This document shows, in pieces, positions 18,093 to 27,525 of a stretch of 64,000 nucleotides of DNA. The notes under the pieces were generated by a model that saw only the letters and a program-made list of their open reading frames with translations, was not told where the DNA came from and did not search any database. Made by a program: the position numbers and the translations under genes. Within the stretch, counting starts at the first letter, position 1. Each line of letters begins with the position of its first letter. The stretch comes from Palleronia sp. LCG004 (lineage in GTDB: Bacteria; Pseudomonadota; Alphaproteobacteria; Rhodobacterales; Rhodobacteraceae): positions 1,240,001 through 1,304,000 of the forward strand of contig NZ_CP136759.1 of assembly GCF_032931615.1 (NCBI RefSeq), given 5' to 3'.

Positions 18093-18602
18093 TCAGGCAT
18101 GGCGCTCGACGGAACCGGCAACCCCGTCCCATGCCCCCTCGCAAAGCGCATGCCCCAGCACCCGTTCGGGATTCGTGGGCGGCGGCATCTCGACGGTTGC
18201 AAGCCGCGTGAAACCGAACCGTCCGTAATAGGGCGCATCGCCCACCAGCATGATCCTGCACCAGCCGAGCGCCTCGGCCCGCGACAGCACCGCCCGGATC
18301 AGCAACCCGCCGAGCCCCTCTCCCTGACGCGTCGGATGCACGGCCACGGGGCCCAGCAGCAGCGCGTCGTACTGCCCCCCGATCGTCACGGGCCAGACCC
18401 GGATGGCACCGCCCAGGATCCCGCCTTCGTCGCGCGAGACGAGGCACAGCTCGCGCACCGGATCCACCCCGTCGCGCAGCCTGTAGGACGAAAGCGCCGT
18501 GCGCCCGGGCGCGAAACTCAGATCGAAGAGCGCCTCGACCTCCCACCAATCGGCGGGCGTTTCCTCGCGTAATCCCGTCACCCTGTCCCGATCTCCCTGC
18601 AC
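18093..18602 (-). CDS. GNAT-family N-acetyltransferase
   Basis: A 169-residue acetyltransferase. The acetyl-CoA binding motif A is VAVHPTRQGEGLGGLLI (the Q/RxxGxG pattern), followed by a GDAPYYGRFGF motif B region seen in the YhbS-like subgroup. The acceptor substrate is not predictable. Forty bases upstream of the EcsC gene on the same strand and divergent from a flavin reductase gene. Confidence 0.87.
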   Translation of the reverse strand: MQGDRDRVTGLREETPADWWEVEALFDLSFAPGRTALSSYRLRDGVDPVRELCLVSRDEGGILGGAIRVWPVTIGGQYDALLLGPVAVHPTRQGEGLGGLLIRAVLSRAEALGWCRIMLVGDAPYYGRFGFTRLATVEMPPPTNPERVLGHALCEGAWDGVAGSVERHA

Positions 18603-18674
18603 ACTGGCGGCGGCCCTAGCATGGGGCTAGGGTCCGGGCAAACCGATCCCCGACCCGGAAGGACCCAGACACGC

Positions 18675-19280
18675 ATGTTCTATCGCCCCGAAGACGGCCA
18701 CGGTCTGCCGCACAATCCCTTCAACGCGATCGTCACCCCGAGGCCGATCGGCTGGATCTCGACGCGCGGCACCGACGGATCGGAGAACCTCGCGCCCTAT
18801 TCCTTCTTCAACGCCATCGCCTACACGCCGCCGCAGGTCATGTTCTCCTCGACCTCCGCCAAGGAGGATCGCGGCGACACCAAGGACAGCGTGGCCAACA
18901 TCCGCGAGACCGGCATCTTCTGCGTCAACATCGTGGAATTCGCGATGCGCGACGCGATGAACCTAACCTCCGGGCCCTGGCCCAAGGAAGAGGACGAGTT
19001 CACCAAGGCCGGCATCACGCGCGAGGATTGCCAGACCATCGCCTGTTCGCGGGTGGCCGCGGCCCCCGCCAATCTCGAATGCCGCCTGACCGACATCGTG
19101 ACGCTGAAGGGCGAGAACAACTTCCTCGTCCTGGGCGAAGTCACCGGAATCCACATGCGCGACGATTGCCTGAAGGACGGGATCTTCGACGTGCTCGCCT
19201 TCAACCCTCTCACCCGGATGGGATATCAGGACTATTCCGTGGTGCGCGAGAAGTTCTCGCTGGCCCGGCCGACGGGCTGA
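18675..19280 (+). CDS. Flavin reductase family protein (FMN-binding split barrel)
   Basis: A 201-residue protein of the flavin-reductase-like family: FNAIVTPRPIGWIST near the N-terminus, PYSFFNAIAYTPPQVMFS, then GIFCVNIVEFAMRDAMN. It is a different subgroup from the 165-residue reductase at 9.7 kb and carries no obvious partner oxygenase nearby. The start at 18675 is preferred over 18621 because the family begins with MFYxPEDGHGL-type sequence and GGAAGGA precedes it. Partner and role unknown. Confidence 0.85.
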   Translation: MFYRPEDGHGLPHNPFNAIVTPRPIGWISTRGTDGSENLAPYSFFNAIAYTPPQVMFSSTSAKEDRGDTKDSVANIRETGIFCVNIVEFAMRDAMNLTSGPWPKEEDEFTKAGITREDCQTIACSRVAAAPANLECRLTDIVTLKGENNFLVLGEVTGIHMRDDCLKDGIFDVLAFNPLTRMGYQDYSVVREKFSLARPTG

Positions 19281-19359
19281 ATCCCCGGTCGGGCATGGCC
19301 CGGCCTCTTGACCCATACCCGCCCCCGCAGAACGGGCACAGGCACGAAGGACGAGCGAC

Positions 19360-20238
<879 letters not shown>

Positions 20239-20326
20239 ACGCCGAAACCCCGGTCCGGGTCGTTCCCCCCACCGGGCGAAGCTGTTAGGGCTGCGCCGAA
20301 ACGCCCGTTGATCCCCGAGGCCCGAC

Positions 20327-20863
20327 ATGAACCGCAAGACCGTCCGCGACTATATCCGCACCATTCCAGACTTCCCCCACGAGGGGATCATGTTCCGGGA
20401 CGTGACGACGCTGATCTCGGACCCCCGCGGGTTCCGCATCTGCGTCGACCAGCTCCTCCATCCCTATGCGGACGGGCGCATCGACAAGGTCGCGGCGCTC
20501 GAGGCGCGGGGCTTCATCCTCGGCGGCGCCGTCGCGCACCAGCTCGCCAAGGGCTTCGTGCCGATCCGCAAGAAGGGCAAACTTCCCTTCTCGACGATCT
20601 CCGAGGAATACACCCTCGAATACGGTCAGCAGGTGATGGAGATTCACGAGGACGCGCTCGCCCCCGGCGAGCAGGTCCTGATCGTCGACGATCTTCTGGC
20701 GACGGGCGGCACGGCCGAGGCCGCGATCAAGCTCTGCCGCAGGCTCGGGGCCGAGATCGTCGCCTGCGCCTTCGTCGTCGATCTTCCCGATCTCGGTGGC
20801 CGCGCGCGGCTCGAAAAGATGGGCATTCAGGTCGACGCGCTCTGCTCGTTCGAGGGCGAATGA
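20327..20863 (+). CDS. apt: Adenine phosphoribosyltransferase
   Basis: Apt converts adenine and PRPP to AMP. The 178-residue protein shows [17 protein letters not shown] at the N-terminus, [15 protein letters not shown], and the PRPP-binding motif [14 protein letters not shown]. Length is normal. It follows mtnP by 88 bases and is followed after one base by a glutamine amidotransferase gene, suggesting one transcript from mtnP to the glutamine-synthetase-like gene. Confidence 0.97.
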   Translation: MNRKTVRDYIRTIPDFPHEGIMFRDVTTLISDPRGFRICVDQLLHPYADGRIDKVAALEARGFILGGAVAHQLAKGFVPIRKKGKLPFSTISEEYTLEYGQQVMEIHEDALAPGEQVLIVDDLLATGGTAEAAIKLCRRLGAEIVACAFVVDLPDLGGRARLEKMGIQVDALCSFEGE

Positions 20864-20864
20864 G

Positions 20865-21548
20865 ATGCACCTCGGTCTCCTGCAATGCGGGCCGACGGAT
20901 ACCGCGCTCGATATAGCCCATGGCGGCTATCCCGAACTCTACGCGGCCCTCTTCGGCGACGGGTTCGACTGGACGACATGGCGGGTCTTCGACGGCGACC
21001 TTCCCGACGGCCCCGATGCCGCCGAAGGCTGGGTCGTCTCCGGATCGCGCCACGGTGCCTACGAGGCGCATGACTGGATCGCCCCGCTCGAGGCCCTGAT
21101 CCGCGAGATCCATGCAAGCGATCTGCCGCTGGTCGGCATCTGCTTCGGTCATCAGATCGTCGCGCAGGCGCTTGGCGGGCGGGTCGAAAAGTTCGAGGGC
21201 GGCTGGTCCGTCGGGCGTCGCGGCTATTCGATCGACGGGCAGGTCCGGCACCTCAACGCCTGGCATCAGGATCAAGTGGTCGCCCCTCCCGAAGGGGCGC
21301 GCATCATCGCATCGAACGACTTCACACGCTATGCGGGCCTCGCCATCGGTGACCGCACTCTGACACTGCAGCCGCATCCCGAATTTCCATCGGGATATAT
21401 CGAAAGCCTCATCGAGGCCCGATCGGACAGCGGCGTCCCACCCGAGATGCTGGCGCAGGCGCGCGAGGATCTGACCCTCGACATCGACAACGACGCGATC
21501 GGCGCATGGCTCGCCGACTTCATGCGATCGGGACGGAGCGCGACATGA
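20865..21548 (+). CDS. Class I glutamine amidotransferase domain protein
   Basis: A 227-residue stand-alone GATase1. The nucleophile elbow is GICFGHQIVAQALGG (Cys), and the His/Glu of the triad are in LQPHPEF. The N-terminal half (RVFDGDLPD, WVVSGSRHGAYE) resembles the GMP-synthase-like amidotransferase group rather than PuuD-type hydrolases. It may hydrolyse gamma-glutamyl compounds or feed ammonia to a partner. The start lies one base after apt and its stop overlaps the next start by ATGA, so it is tightly coupled to the glutamine-synthetase-like ligase. Confidence 0.85.
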   Translation: MHLGLLQCGPTDTALDIAHGGYPELYAALFGDGFDWTTWRVFDGDLPDGPDAAEGWVVSGSRHGAYEAHDWIAPLEALIREIHASDLPLVGICFGHQIVAQALGGRVEKFEGGWSVGRRGYSIDGQVRHLNAWHQDQVVAPPEGARIIASNDFTRYAGLAIGDRTLTLQPHPEFPSGYIESLIEARSDSGVPPEMLAQAREDLTLDIDNDAIGAWLADFMRSGRSAT

Positions 21549-22900
21549 CCGACTGGATATCCCATGCGCCCGACGCGGCGCGAGACTACCTCGACGGCAA
21601 TCGCCTGGACGAGGTCGAATGCATCGTCTCCGACCTTCCCGGCATCGCGCGCGGCAAGGCCATGCCGGCGTCGAAATTCGCACGGCAACGGCAATTCTTC
21701 ATGCCGTCCTCGATCTTCCTGCAGACCATCACGGGCGACTGGGCCGAGGACATCATTCCCGAGGGCACGACCGAGCCCGACATGGTGCTGACGCCCGATT
21801 ACGCCACGGCGACCGCCGCCCCCTGGACCGGCGACTGGACGCTGCAGGTCATCCACGACATGCACATGCAATCGGGCGACCCGGTTCCCTTCGCGCCCCG
21901 CAACGTGCTCAAGCGCGTCATCGCGGCCTATCACGCCAAGGGCTGGAAGCCGGTCGTCGCCCCCGAGATGGAATTCTATCTCGTCGCGCGCAACGTCGAT
22001 CCCTCGCAGAAGATCCAGCCGATGACCGGCCGCTCGGGTCGGGCCGCCGCCGCGCGGCAGGCCTATTCGATGTCGGCGGTCGACGAATACGGCTCCGTCA
22101 TCGACGATATTTACGATTTCGCCGAGGCACAGGGTTTCGAGATCGACGGGATCACGCAGGAAGGCGGTGCCGGCCAGCTCGAGATCAATCTGCGGCACGG
22201 CGATCCGGTAAAGCTCGCCGACGAAATCTTCTTCTTCAAGCGGTTGATCCGCGAAGCCGCGATGCGCCACAACTGCTTCGCGACCTTCATGGCGAAACCG
22301 ATCGAGGGCGAGCCCGGAAGCTCGATGCACGTGCATCATTCGGTGCTCGACGCGAATGGTTCGAATATCTTTACCGATGCGACCGGTGCCGAAACGGATC
22401 TTTTCCGCCACTTCATCGGCGGCCTGCAGCACCATCTTCCGAACGCGGTCGCCCTGCTCGCACCCTACGTCAATTCCTACCGCCGCTATGTCCGGGATTT
22501 CGCGGCGCCCGTGAATCTCGAATGGGGGCGTGACAACCGTACGGTGGGCCTGCGCGTGCCGATCTCCGAGCCCGAGGCGCGCCGGATCGAGAACCGGATC
22601 GCGGGCATGGACTGCAATCCGTATCTCGGAATCGCGGCCTCGCTCGCCTGCGGTTATCTCGGGATGGTCGAGGGACGGAAACCGAGGGCCGAACGCACCG
22701 ATACCGCCTATGGCGTCGATGGCGACCTGCCCCGCGGCCTCTTCGATGCGCTGGGATGCTTCCGGGACGATACCGCGTTGCAGGACCTCCTCGGGCCGGA
22801 ATTCGGTCAGGTCTATTCGGCCGTGAAGGAGGCCGAGCATCACGAATATCTTCAGGCGATCTCTCCGTGGGAGCGGGAGCACCTGCTGATCCACGTCTGA
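21545..22900 (+). CDS. Glutamine synthetase family protein (gamma-glutamyl-polyamine ligase-like)
   Basis: A 451-residue glutamine-synthetase fold protein. It has the catalytic-domain signatures VVAPEMEFYLV, GQLEINLRHGDPVKLADE and PGSSMHVHHSV, and the ATP/metal segment NRTVGLRVP. The N-terminus lacks the housekeeping GlnA sequence, and the overall pattern is that of PuuA-like ligases that glutamylate amines such as putrescine. Coupled by ATGA to the amidotransferase. Placement beside mtnP/apt, which handle a polyamine by-product, is consistent with an amine role, but the substrate is inferred. Confidence 0.85.
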   Translation: MTDWISHAPDAARDYLDGNRLDEVECIVSDLPGIARGKAMPASKFARQRQFFMPSSIFLQTITGDWAEDIIPEGTTEPDMVLTPDYATATAAPWTGDWTLQVIHDMHMQSGDPVPFAPRNVLKRVIAAYHAKGWKPVVAPEMEFYLVARNVDPSQKIQPMTGRSGRAAAARQAYSMSAVDEYGSVIDDIYDFAEAQGFEIDGITQEGGAGQLEINLRHGDPVKLADEIFFFKRLIREAAMRHNCFATFMAKPIEGEPGSSMHVHHSVLDANGSNIFTDATGAETDLFRHFIGGLQHHLPNAVALLAPYVNSYRRYVRDFAAPVNLEWGRDNRTVGLRVPISEPEARRIENRIAGMDCNPYLGIAASLACGYLGMVEGRKPRAERTDTAYGVDGDLPRGLFDALGCFRDDTALQDLLGPEFGQVYSAVKEAEHHEYLQAISPWEREHLLIHV

Positions 22901-22924
22901 CGGGCGGTGCCCCGTCGGACCGGT

Positions 22925-22947
22925 GGAGGTTTCGCGGCGAAACCTCC
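22925..22947. terminator. Strong hairpin between convergent ligase gene and phaR
   Basis: Perfect 10-base-pair stem GGAGGTTTCG / CGAAACCTCC with loop CGG. No long T-tract on either side, so termination strength is uncertain, but position between two convergent stop codons fits a bidirectional terminator. Confidence 0.6.
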
Positions 22948-22960
22948 AACCGCTCGTCCC

Positions 22961-23536
22961 CTATTTCGAGTTCATCTTGGTCAGCTGATCCTGCAGCGCG
23001 GCAAGCTGGCTGCGGATATCGTCAAGCTCTTCGCGGGACGACCCGCCGGCATTCGCCGGTACGGATGTGTCGTCATCCCCCTCGTCGGGGTTCGGACCAT
23101 GACCGCTCCACCCGCCGGTCATCGCCTTGAGCCAGGCGCGCTGCTGCGCCTGCATCGTTTCGAATCCGGGCATCGTGGACATGGGATTCAAGGCCTTTTC
23201 CATCATCTTCGACTGGCTCTCGCGCAGCATGTCGAAACTCATGGAAAGGAATTGCGGGACGACCGAATTCGCCTGCGTGGTGTAGCTGCGAACGAGATCG
23301 GTCAGCACAGCCAGCGGAAGGACCGATTCGCCCTTCGACTCATGCTCGGCCACGATCTGCAAAAGGTACTGGCGCGTCAGGTCCACGCCGGTCTTGAGAT
23401 CCACGATCTGGACTTCGCGTCCGTCGCGGATGAAGCGCGCGATGTCGTCGAGCGTGACGTAATCGCTGGTCTCGGTGTTGTAGAGGCGCCGGCTGGCGTA
23501 GCGTTTGATCAGCAACGGCTTCTGCGGCTCGGTCAT
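22961..23536 (-). CDS. phaR: Polyhydroxyalkanoate synthesis repressor PhaR
   Basis: PhaR binds both PHB granules and DNA, releasing phasin and synthase promoters when polymer accumulates. The 191-residue protein has the N-terminal PHB/PHA accumulation regulator DNA-binding domain (LLIKRYASRRLYNTE, then YVTLDDIARFI), a middle PHB_acc domain (FLSMSFDMLRESQSKMMEKAL) and a C-terminal coiled-coil-like segment (about 165-191). Downstream of phaP on the same strand, separated by a terminator. CTGC-N3-GCAG candidate binding sites occur upstream of phaP and in the phaC/phaZ gap. Confidence 0.95.
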   Translation of the reverse strand: MTEPQKPLLIKRYASRRLYNTETSDYVTLDDIARFIRDGREVQIVDLKTGVDLTRQYLLQIVAEHESKGESVLPLAVLTDLVRSYTTQANSVVPQFLSMSFDMLRESQSKMMEKALNPMSTMPGFETMQAQQRAWLKAMTGGWSGHGPNPDEGDDDTSVPANAGGSSREELDDIRSQLAALQDQLTKMNSK

Positions 23537-23590
23537 CCGTGACCTCCAGGCGTTCGGACATGCGTCAGGGACCGTAGGATGCTCGTGGAC

Positions 23591-23622
23591 AAAAAGAAAG
23601 GGCGGACCTGAAAGGCCCGCCC
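23591..23622 (-). terminator. Rho-independent terminator of phaP
   Basis: On the minus strand: GGGCGGGCC, loop TTTCA, GGTCCGCCC (one G-T wobble pair), followed by TTTCTTTTT. It lies between phaP and phaR, so phaR is expressed by read-through or its own promoter. Confidence 0.8.
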
Positions 23623-23666
23623 GTCACTCGTCACCACTCCCCGCCGCGAGGCGCGGAATGTCGAAA

Positions 23667-24119
23667 TCACTTCGCCGCGTTCGTCGCCTTCTTGGCGTTC
23701 GCGCTCATCTCGGCGGAGGTCTTTTTGGCTGCGGCGCTCATGTCCTCGGACATGTCCTTGCCGGCAGCCATCATCAGCTCGACCGTCTCCATCTGGACCT
23801 GCTTCGCGACTTCGGCGAAGGCGGCCATCGTCTCGGCCGTCATCTCGGCCTGGGCCGAGGCGAAGTCGGTCATCGCCTTGCCGTAATCGGCCGGCTCGTC
23901 ACGGACGGTGGCGACGCCACCCATCTTGGTGATCGTTTCCTTGGTCCATTTCGACGAGATGTCGGTCGACTTCTCGGCAGCGTCGAGGACGACCTTGGAC
24001 ATCCGCTCGCCGAAGGAGGCGTAGGATTTGAAGCCGTCCTGGAAGGAGTTCATGTCGACGGGAAAGGACGACATCATCTCGTTGATCATCTTGGTGTAGT
24101 CTTGGGTCTTGGCAGCCAT
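23667..24119 (-). CDS. phaP: Phasin (PHB granule-associated protein)
   Basis: A 150-residue, helix-rich, Cys-free protein with Ala/Lys/Met/Glu-rich composition typical of phasins (FASAQAEMTAETMAAFAEVA, then KQVQMETVELMMAAGKDM), ending in an Ala/Lys-rich tail. Phasins coat PHB granules and control their size. The start at 24119 (MAAKTQDY) is chosen over 24149 because GAGAGGAG lies just upstream. Its promoter region carries two PhaR-type sites. The gene order phaC-phaP-phaR on one strand with phaZ divergent matches the layout known from Rhodobacter and Paracoccus. Confidence 0.9.
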   Translation of the reverse strand: MAAKTQDYTKMINEMMSSFPVDMNSFQDGFKSYASFGERMSKVVLDAAEKSTDISSKWTKETITKMGGVATVRDEPADYGKAMTDFASAQAEMTAETMAAFAEVAKQVQMETVELMMAAGKDMSEDMSAAAKKTSAEMSANAKKATNAAK

Positions 24120-24186
24120 TTTGGTGCTCCTCTCGATAGTCGAGGGCAAACGATCCGCTGGGTGCCCTCCGGTGCATTGTCAAAAC

Positions 24187-24215
24187 AATATGCATGCTGC
24201 ACTGCCGCATTGCAA
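24187..24215 (-). promoter_or_regulatory. Candidate phaP promoter
   Basis: Minus strand: TTGCAA (24215-24210), 17-base spacer, CATATT (24192-24187), about 70 bases before the phaP start. The spacer contains one of the two PhaR-like sites, so bound PhaR would block polymerase. Confidence 0.5.
24197..24207. promoter_or_regulatory. PhaR-like operator, site 2 (one mismatch)
   Basis: Minus strand CGGC-AGT-GCAG, one mismatch from CTGC-N3-GCAG, lying inside the spacer of the candidate phaP promoter. It shares AGTGCAG with site 1, whose centre is 28 bases away. CTGC-N3-GCAG is the motif reported for PhaR of Rhodobacter sphaeroides. Confidence 0.5.
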
Positions 24216-24224
24216 GGGGTTTTT

Positions 24225-24235
24225 CTGCACTGCAG
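24225..24235. promoter_or_regulatory. PhaR-like operator, site 1 (perfect CTGC-N3-GCAG)
   Basis: CTGCACTGCAG matches CTGC-N3-GCAG exactly and lies just upstream of the candidate phaP -35 element. Paired with the degenerate site at 24197-24207. Confidence 0.6.
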
Positions 24236-24258
24236 CAAATTAACGATTCGACCGGGGC

Positions 24259-26049
24259 TCAGGGCGTATGGCTCAGCACATAGGTTCCGGGCGCGTCTCC
24301 GAGCGTTTCCCGATCCGCACCGGGGATTCGGGCATCGACCTTTTTCCCGGACTTCCTGGCAAGCCATTCGCCCCACCTGCCCCACCAGGTCCCCTCATGG
24401 AATTCGGCGGCCTGCTGCCAGTCATCCGGCGATCCCTTCCAGTCGCCGTTCACGTAATGACCGTATTTCTTCTTGCTCGGCGGATTGACGATGCCTGCGA
24501 TATGGCCGGATTCGGACAGAACGAAGGTCTTGGAACGGCTGCCCATCTTCTGCATGCCGCGAAAGCTGCTGCGCCAGGCCGCGATGTGGTCGCTTTCGCA
24601 GGCGATGGCCATGAGCGGGACCTTCACGTCGGAAATGTGGACCCGCTCGCCCAGCACCTCGAAGCCCTCGGTCGCGAACCTGTCTTCCTGACAGAGACCA
24701 CGAAGATACTCGATCGCCATTTTCGCGGGCAGATTCGTCCCGTCGCCGTTCCAGTAGAGAAGGTCGAAAGCCGGCGGGGCCTCGCCCATCATGTAGCTTC
24801 GGATGGCAGGGCCGTAGATCAGATCGTTGGAGCGCAGAAAGCTGAACGTGCGCGTCATGTAGAAGCTGTCGAGGATGCCGTGACGCTCGACCTCGCGCTC
24901 GATCCCGTCGACGAAATCGTCCTCGAGAAAGACGCCGACCTCTCCGCGATCGGAAAAATCGGTAAGCGTCGTGAAGAAGGTCGCCGACTTGACCGTCTTC
25001 CGACCGCGCTTTTCCAGAAGCCCAAGCGCAAGCGACAGCGTCGTCCCGGCGATGCAATACCCGACGGCGTTGACCTGCTCCTCGCCCGAAATCTCCTGCA
25101 CCTGCGAGATGGCCTCGAGGAACCCCTCTTCGATGTAGTCGTCGAGGGAGACGTCGCTGTAGCTCGGATCCGGATTGACCCACGAGACCACGAAGAGGGT
25201 GAAGCCTTGATCGACGATCCATTTCACGAGGCTGTTCTTCTCCTTCAGGTCGAGGATGTAGAACTTGTTGATCCAGGGCGGAAAGATGACGAGCGGCGTC
25301 CGGTGCACCTGTTCGGTTGTGGGGGCATACTGGATCAGCTCGAACATGCGGTTGCGGAACACGACCTTGCCGGGCGTCGTCGCGATGTTCCTGCCGACCT
25401 CGAAGGCATTCTTGTCGGCCAGCGTCACCAGCAATTCGCCGTCATTCGCCTCGAGATCGCGGACGAGATTCTCCAGCCCGTCGACCAGCGATTGCCCCTC
25501 AGTCTCGACCGCCCGGTTGAGCGCCTCGGGGTTCGTGCCGAGAAAGTTCGTGGGACTCATCATGTTGACGATCTGCTCGCTGAAATAGCGCAGGCGCTTG
25601 CGGTCCACCGCGCTCAGCCCCTCGAGATCGTCGACTGCCTGCGCGATGGCCTGCGACGAGATCAGGTATTGCTGCTTGATGTAGTTGAAGAACGGATGCC
25701 GCGACCAGAGCTCTCCCGCGAAACGGCGATCGTTGCCCGTGCGATCCTCGATCGGGGTGAAATCGCCGCGCACCATCTTGTGCTGGGCCTCGACATACTG
25801 GGTCAGCGCCTTGCCCCAGTATTCGATCTGATGCTCGAATATCTTGGCGGGATTGGCCATCGCCTCGGCCGTCCATGCGCCCATCGCCTTCATGTAGAGG
25901 TCCGACCCCGGAACCTGGAGCGATTGCGGCACCTGCCGTTTTCCCGATACGGCCGTGATGAGACGGGTCGAAAGCTGTTCGAGCTTGGCGATATTTTCCG
26001 CCATCTTTTCGGTGACTTCGCCGTCCCTGTCGGAATGGATAGTTGTCAT
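24259..26049 (-). CDS. phaC: Class I poly(3-hydroxyalkanoate) synthase
   Basis: PhaC polymerises 3-hydroxyacyl-CoA into PHB on the granule surface. The 596-residue length is that of class I enzymes. The lipase-like box is GYCIAG with nucleophile C332, the catalytic His lies in SESGHIAGIVNP, and the conserved N-terminal domain includes FLGTNPEALNRAVETEG and PLVIFPPWINKFYILDL. The frame stays open far upstream, but the start at 26049 is set by GGGGAG upstream and the normal N-terminus; the extra 216 codons are an antisense shadow of phaZ. Divergent from phaZ across a gap with a perfect PhaR-like site. phaA and phaB are not in the window. Confidence 0.96.
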   Translation of the reverse strand: MTTIHSDRDGEVTEKMAENIAKLEQLSTRLITAVSGKRQVPQSLQVPGSDLYMKAMGAWTAEAMANPAKIFEHQIEYWGKALTQYVEAQHKMVRGDFTPIEDRTGNDRRFAGELWSRHPFFNYIKQQYLISSQAIAQAVDDLEGLSAVDRKRLRYFSEQIVNMMSPTNFLGTNPEALNRAVETEGQSLVDGLENLVRDLEANDGELLVTLADKNAFEVGRNIATTPGKVVFRNRMFELIQYAPTTEQVHRTPLVIFPPWINKFYILDLKEKNSLVKWIVDQGFTLFVVSWVNPDPSYSDVSLDDYIEEGFLEAISQVQEISGEEQVNAVGYCIAGTTLSLALGLLEKRGRKTVKSATFFTTLTDFSDRGEVGVFLEDDFVDGIEREVERHGILDSFYMTRTFSFLRSNDLIYGPAIRSYMMGEAPPAFDLLYWNGDGTNLPAKMAIEYLRGLCQEDRFATEGFEVLGERVHISDVKVPLMAIACESDHIAAWRSSFRGMQKMGSRSKTFVLSESGHIAGIVNPPSKKKYGHYVNGDWKGSPDDWQQAAEFHEGTWWGRWGEWLARKSGKKVDARIPGADRETLGDAPGTYVLSHTP

Positions 26050-26070
26050 GACGGGCTCCCCACAGTATTT

Positions 26071-26085
26071 TGCTGCAAAGCAGCA
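26071..26085. promoter_or_regulatory. PhaR-like palindrome in the phaC/phaZ gap
   Basis: TGCTGCAAAGCAGCA is a perfect 6+6 inverted repeat around a 3-base centre and contains CTGC-AAA-GCAG. It ends about 20 bases before the phaC start codon and could control phaC, phaZ or both. Confidence 0.55.
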
Positions 26086-26196
26086 TCGCGTTCGGGTGCA
26101 ATTTCGCCCGGTATTTGGGCGTCGTTTACCTAAAAGAGTTAGAGCGATGGGCGGTGCGAAGCAAACCCGGAAACCATCCGGGGGAAGGACGATGCG

Positions 26197-27519
26197 ATGC
26201 GCAACATGATGACCTACGACCTGATGGAAACGGCGCGCGTGACGAGCCAGTGGATGGGAGCGACCGCGCAGGCGATGGGGTCCTACCCCGCTATGGGCCT
26301 TGTCGCCAACCCGGCCTACCAGCTGATGTCCGCCTGGGGCGAAGTCGCGCAGCGCAGCTTCGAGCGGATGGTCGCGAAGCCCGATTGGGGCATCGATACC
26401 GTGACCGGTTCGGACGGCCGCGACCTCGTCGTCACGGTCGAATGCGCCCTGAAGAAGGATTTCGGGGATCTCATCCGCTTCAAGGTTCACGGGCGCGACC
26501 CGATGGCGCGCAAGGTGCTGATGGTGGCGCCGATGTCGGGCCATTACGCCACGCTCGTCCGGTCGACCGTCGCATCGCTTCTGCCGGATGCGGACGTCTA
26601 TGTGACGGACTGGCACAATGCCCGCGACATTCCCGTGTCGAAGGGCAAGTTCGATGTTGAGGATTACACGCTCTACCTCGCCGAATTCATGCAGCATATG
26701 GGGTCAGACACCAACGTCATCGCGATCTGCCAGCCCGTGCCCCTCGCGCTCGCCGCGACGGCATGGCTCGCCGATGTGGACCCCAAAAGCCAGCCACGGT
26801 CGCTCACCCTCATCGGCGGGCCGGTCGACCCGGATGCGCGCGCGACCGAGGTGACCGATTTCGGGCACCGCGTCACGATGGGGCAGCTCGAGAAGACCGT
26901 GATCCAGAGCGTGGGCTTCAAGTATGGCGGTGCCGGGCGGCTGGTCTATCCGGGGCTCCTGCAGCTTTCCTCGTTCATCTCGATGAACCTCGACACGCAT
27001 ACGAAGGCGTTCCAGGACCAGATCCTGCGCGTCGCCAAGGGCGAGGCGGGCGACAACGACCGCCACAACAAGTTCTACGACGAGTATCTGGCGGTCATGG
27101 ACATGACGGCGGAATTCTATCTCTCGACCGTGGAGCGGATCTTCAAGCAACGCGACATCGCGCGGAACGCCTTCACCATCGACGGCAAGGCCGTGGACAT
27201 CTCGAAGATCACCGATGTCGCCGTCCACATCGTCGAAGGCGAGAACGACGATATCTCGGCCCCCGGACAGTGCCTTGCGGCGCTCGACCTGCTGACCGGG
27301 CTTCCGGACGAAATGAAGACGGCCCATCTCGAACCCGGTGCCGGACATTACGGGATCTTCGCCGGGAGTTCCTGGCGAAACAACATCCGCCCTCTGGTGC
27401 TCGACTTCATCGACGAGGCCTCGGGTCGGTCCGAAGCGACACCCCGTCCCGGCAACCCGAAGGCCAACGGCAGCAAGCCCGCACCGAAGATCGACGATAC
27501 CGGACCGACGCCGGTCTGA
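26197..27519 (+). CDS. phaZ: Intracellular polyhydroxyalkanoate depolymerase
   Basis: A 440-residue intracellular PHB depolymerase of the PhaZ1 type. Family marks are MMTYDLMETAR at the N-terminus, VLMVAPMSGHYATLVRSTV, VYVTDWHNARDIPVS, and the Cys nucleophile segment VIAICQPVPLALA. The C-terminal PGAGHYGIFAGSSWR carries the catalytic His. It mobilises stored polymer to 3-hydroxybutyrate. Divergent from phaC with 147 bases between starts; converges with a small alpha/beta hydrolase. The final 35 residues are polar and probably disordered. Confidence 0.95.
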   Translation: MRNMMTYDLMETARVTSQWMGATAQAMGSYPAMGLVANPAYQLMSAWGEVAQRSFERMVAKPDWGIDTVTGSDGRDLVVTVECALKKDFGDLIRFKVHGRDPMARKVLMVAPMSGHYATLVRSTVASLLPDADVYVTDWHNARDIPVSKGKFDVEDYTLYLAEFMQHMGSDTNVIAICQPVPLALAATAWLADVDPKSQPRSLTLIGGPVDPDARATEVTDFGHRVTMGQLEKTVIQSVGFKYGGAGRLVYPGLLQLSSFISMNLDTHTKAFQDQILRVAKGEAGDNDRHNKFYDEYLAVMDMTAEFYLSTVERIFKQRDIARNAFTIDGKAVDISKITDVAVHIVEGENDDISAPGQCLAALDLLTGLPDEMKTAHLEPGAGHYGIFAGSSWRNNIRPLVLDFIDEASGRSEATPRPGNPKANGSKPAPKIDDTGPTPV

Positions 27520-27525
27520 GCGCGC

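Noticed and set aside
24268..26133. 621-codon open frame antisense to phaC
   Set aside because: phaC has catalytic residues and normal length; the opposite frame is an artefact of G/C third positions.
26050..26697. N-terminal extension of phaC
   Set aside because: The 216 extra codons lie antisense to phaZ and across the regulatory palindrome; the ribosome site supports the start at 26049.
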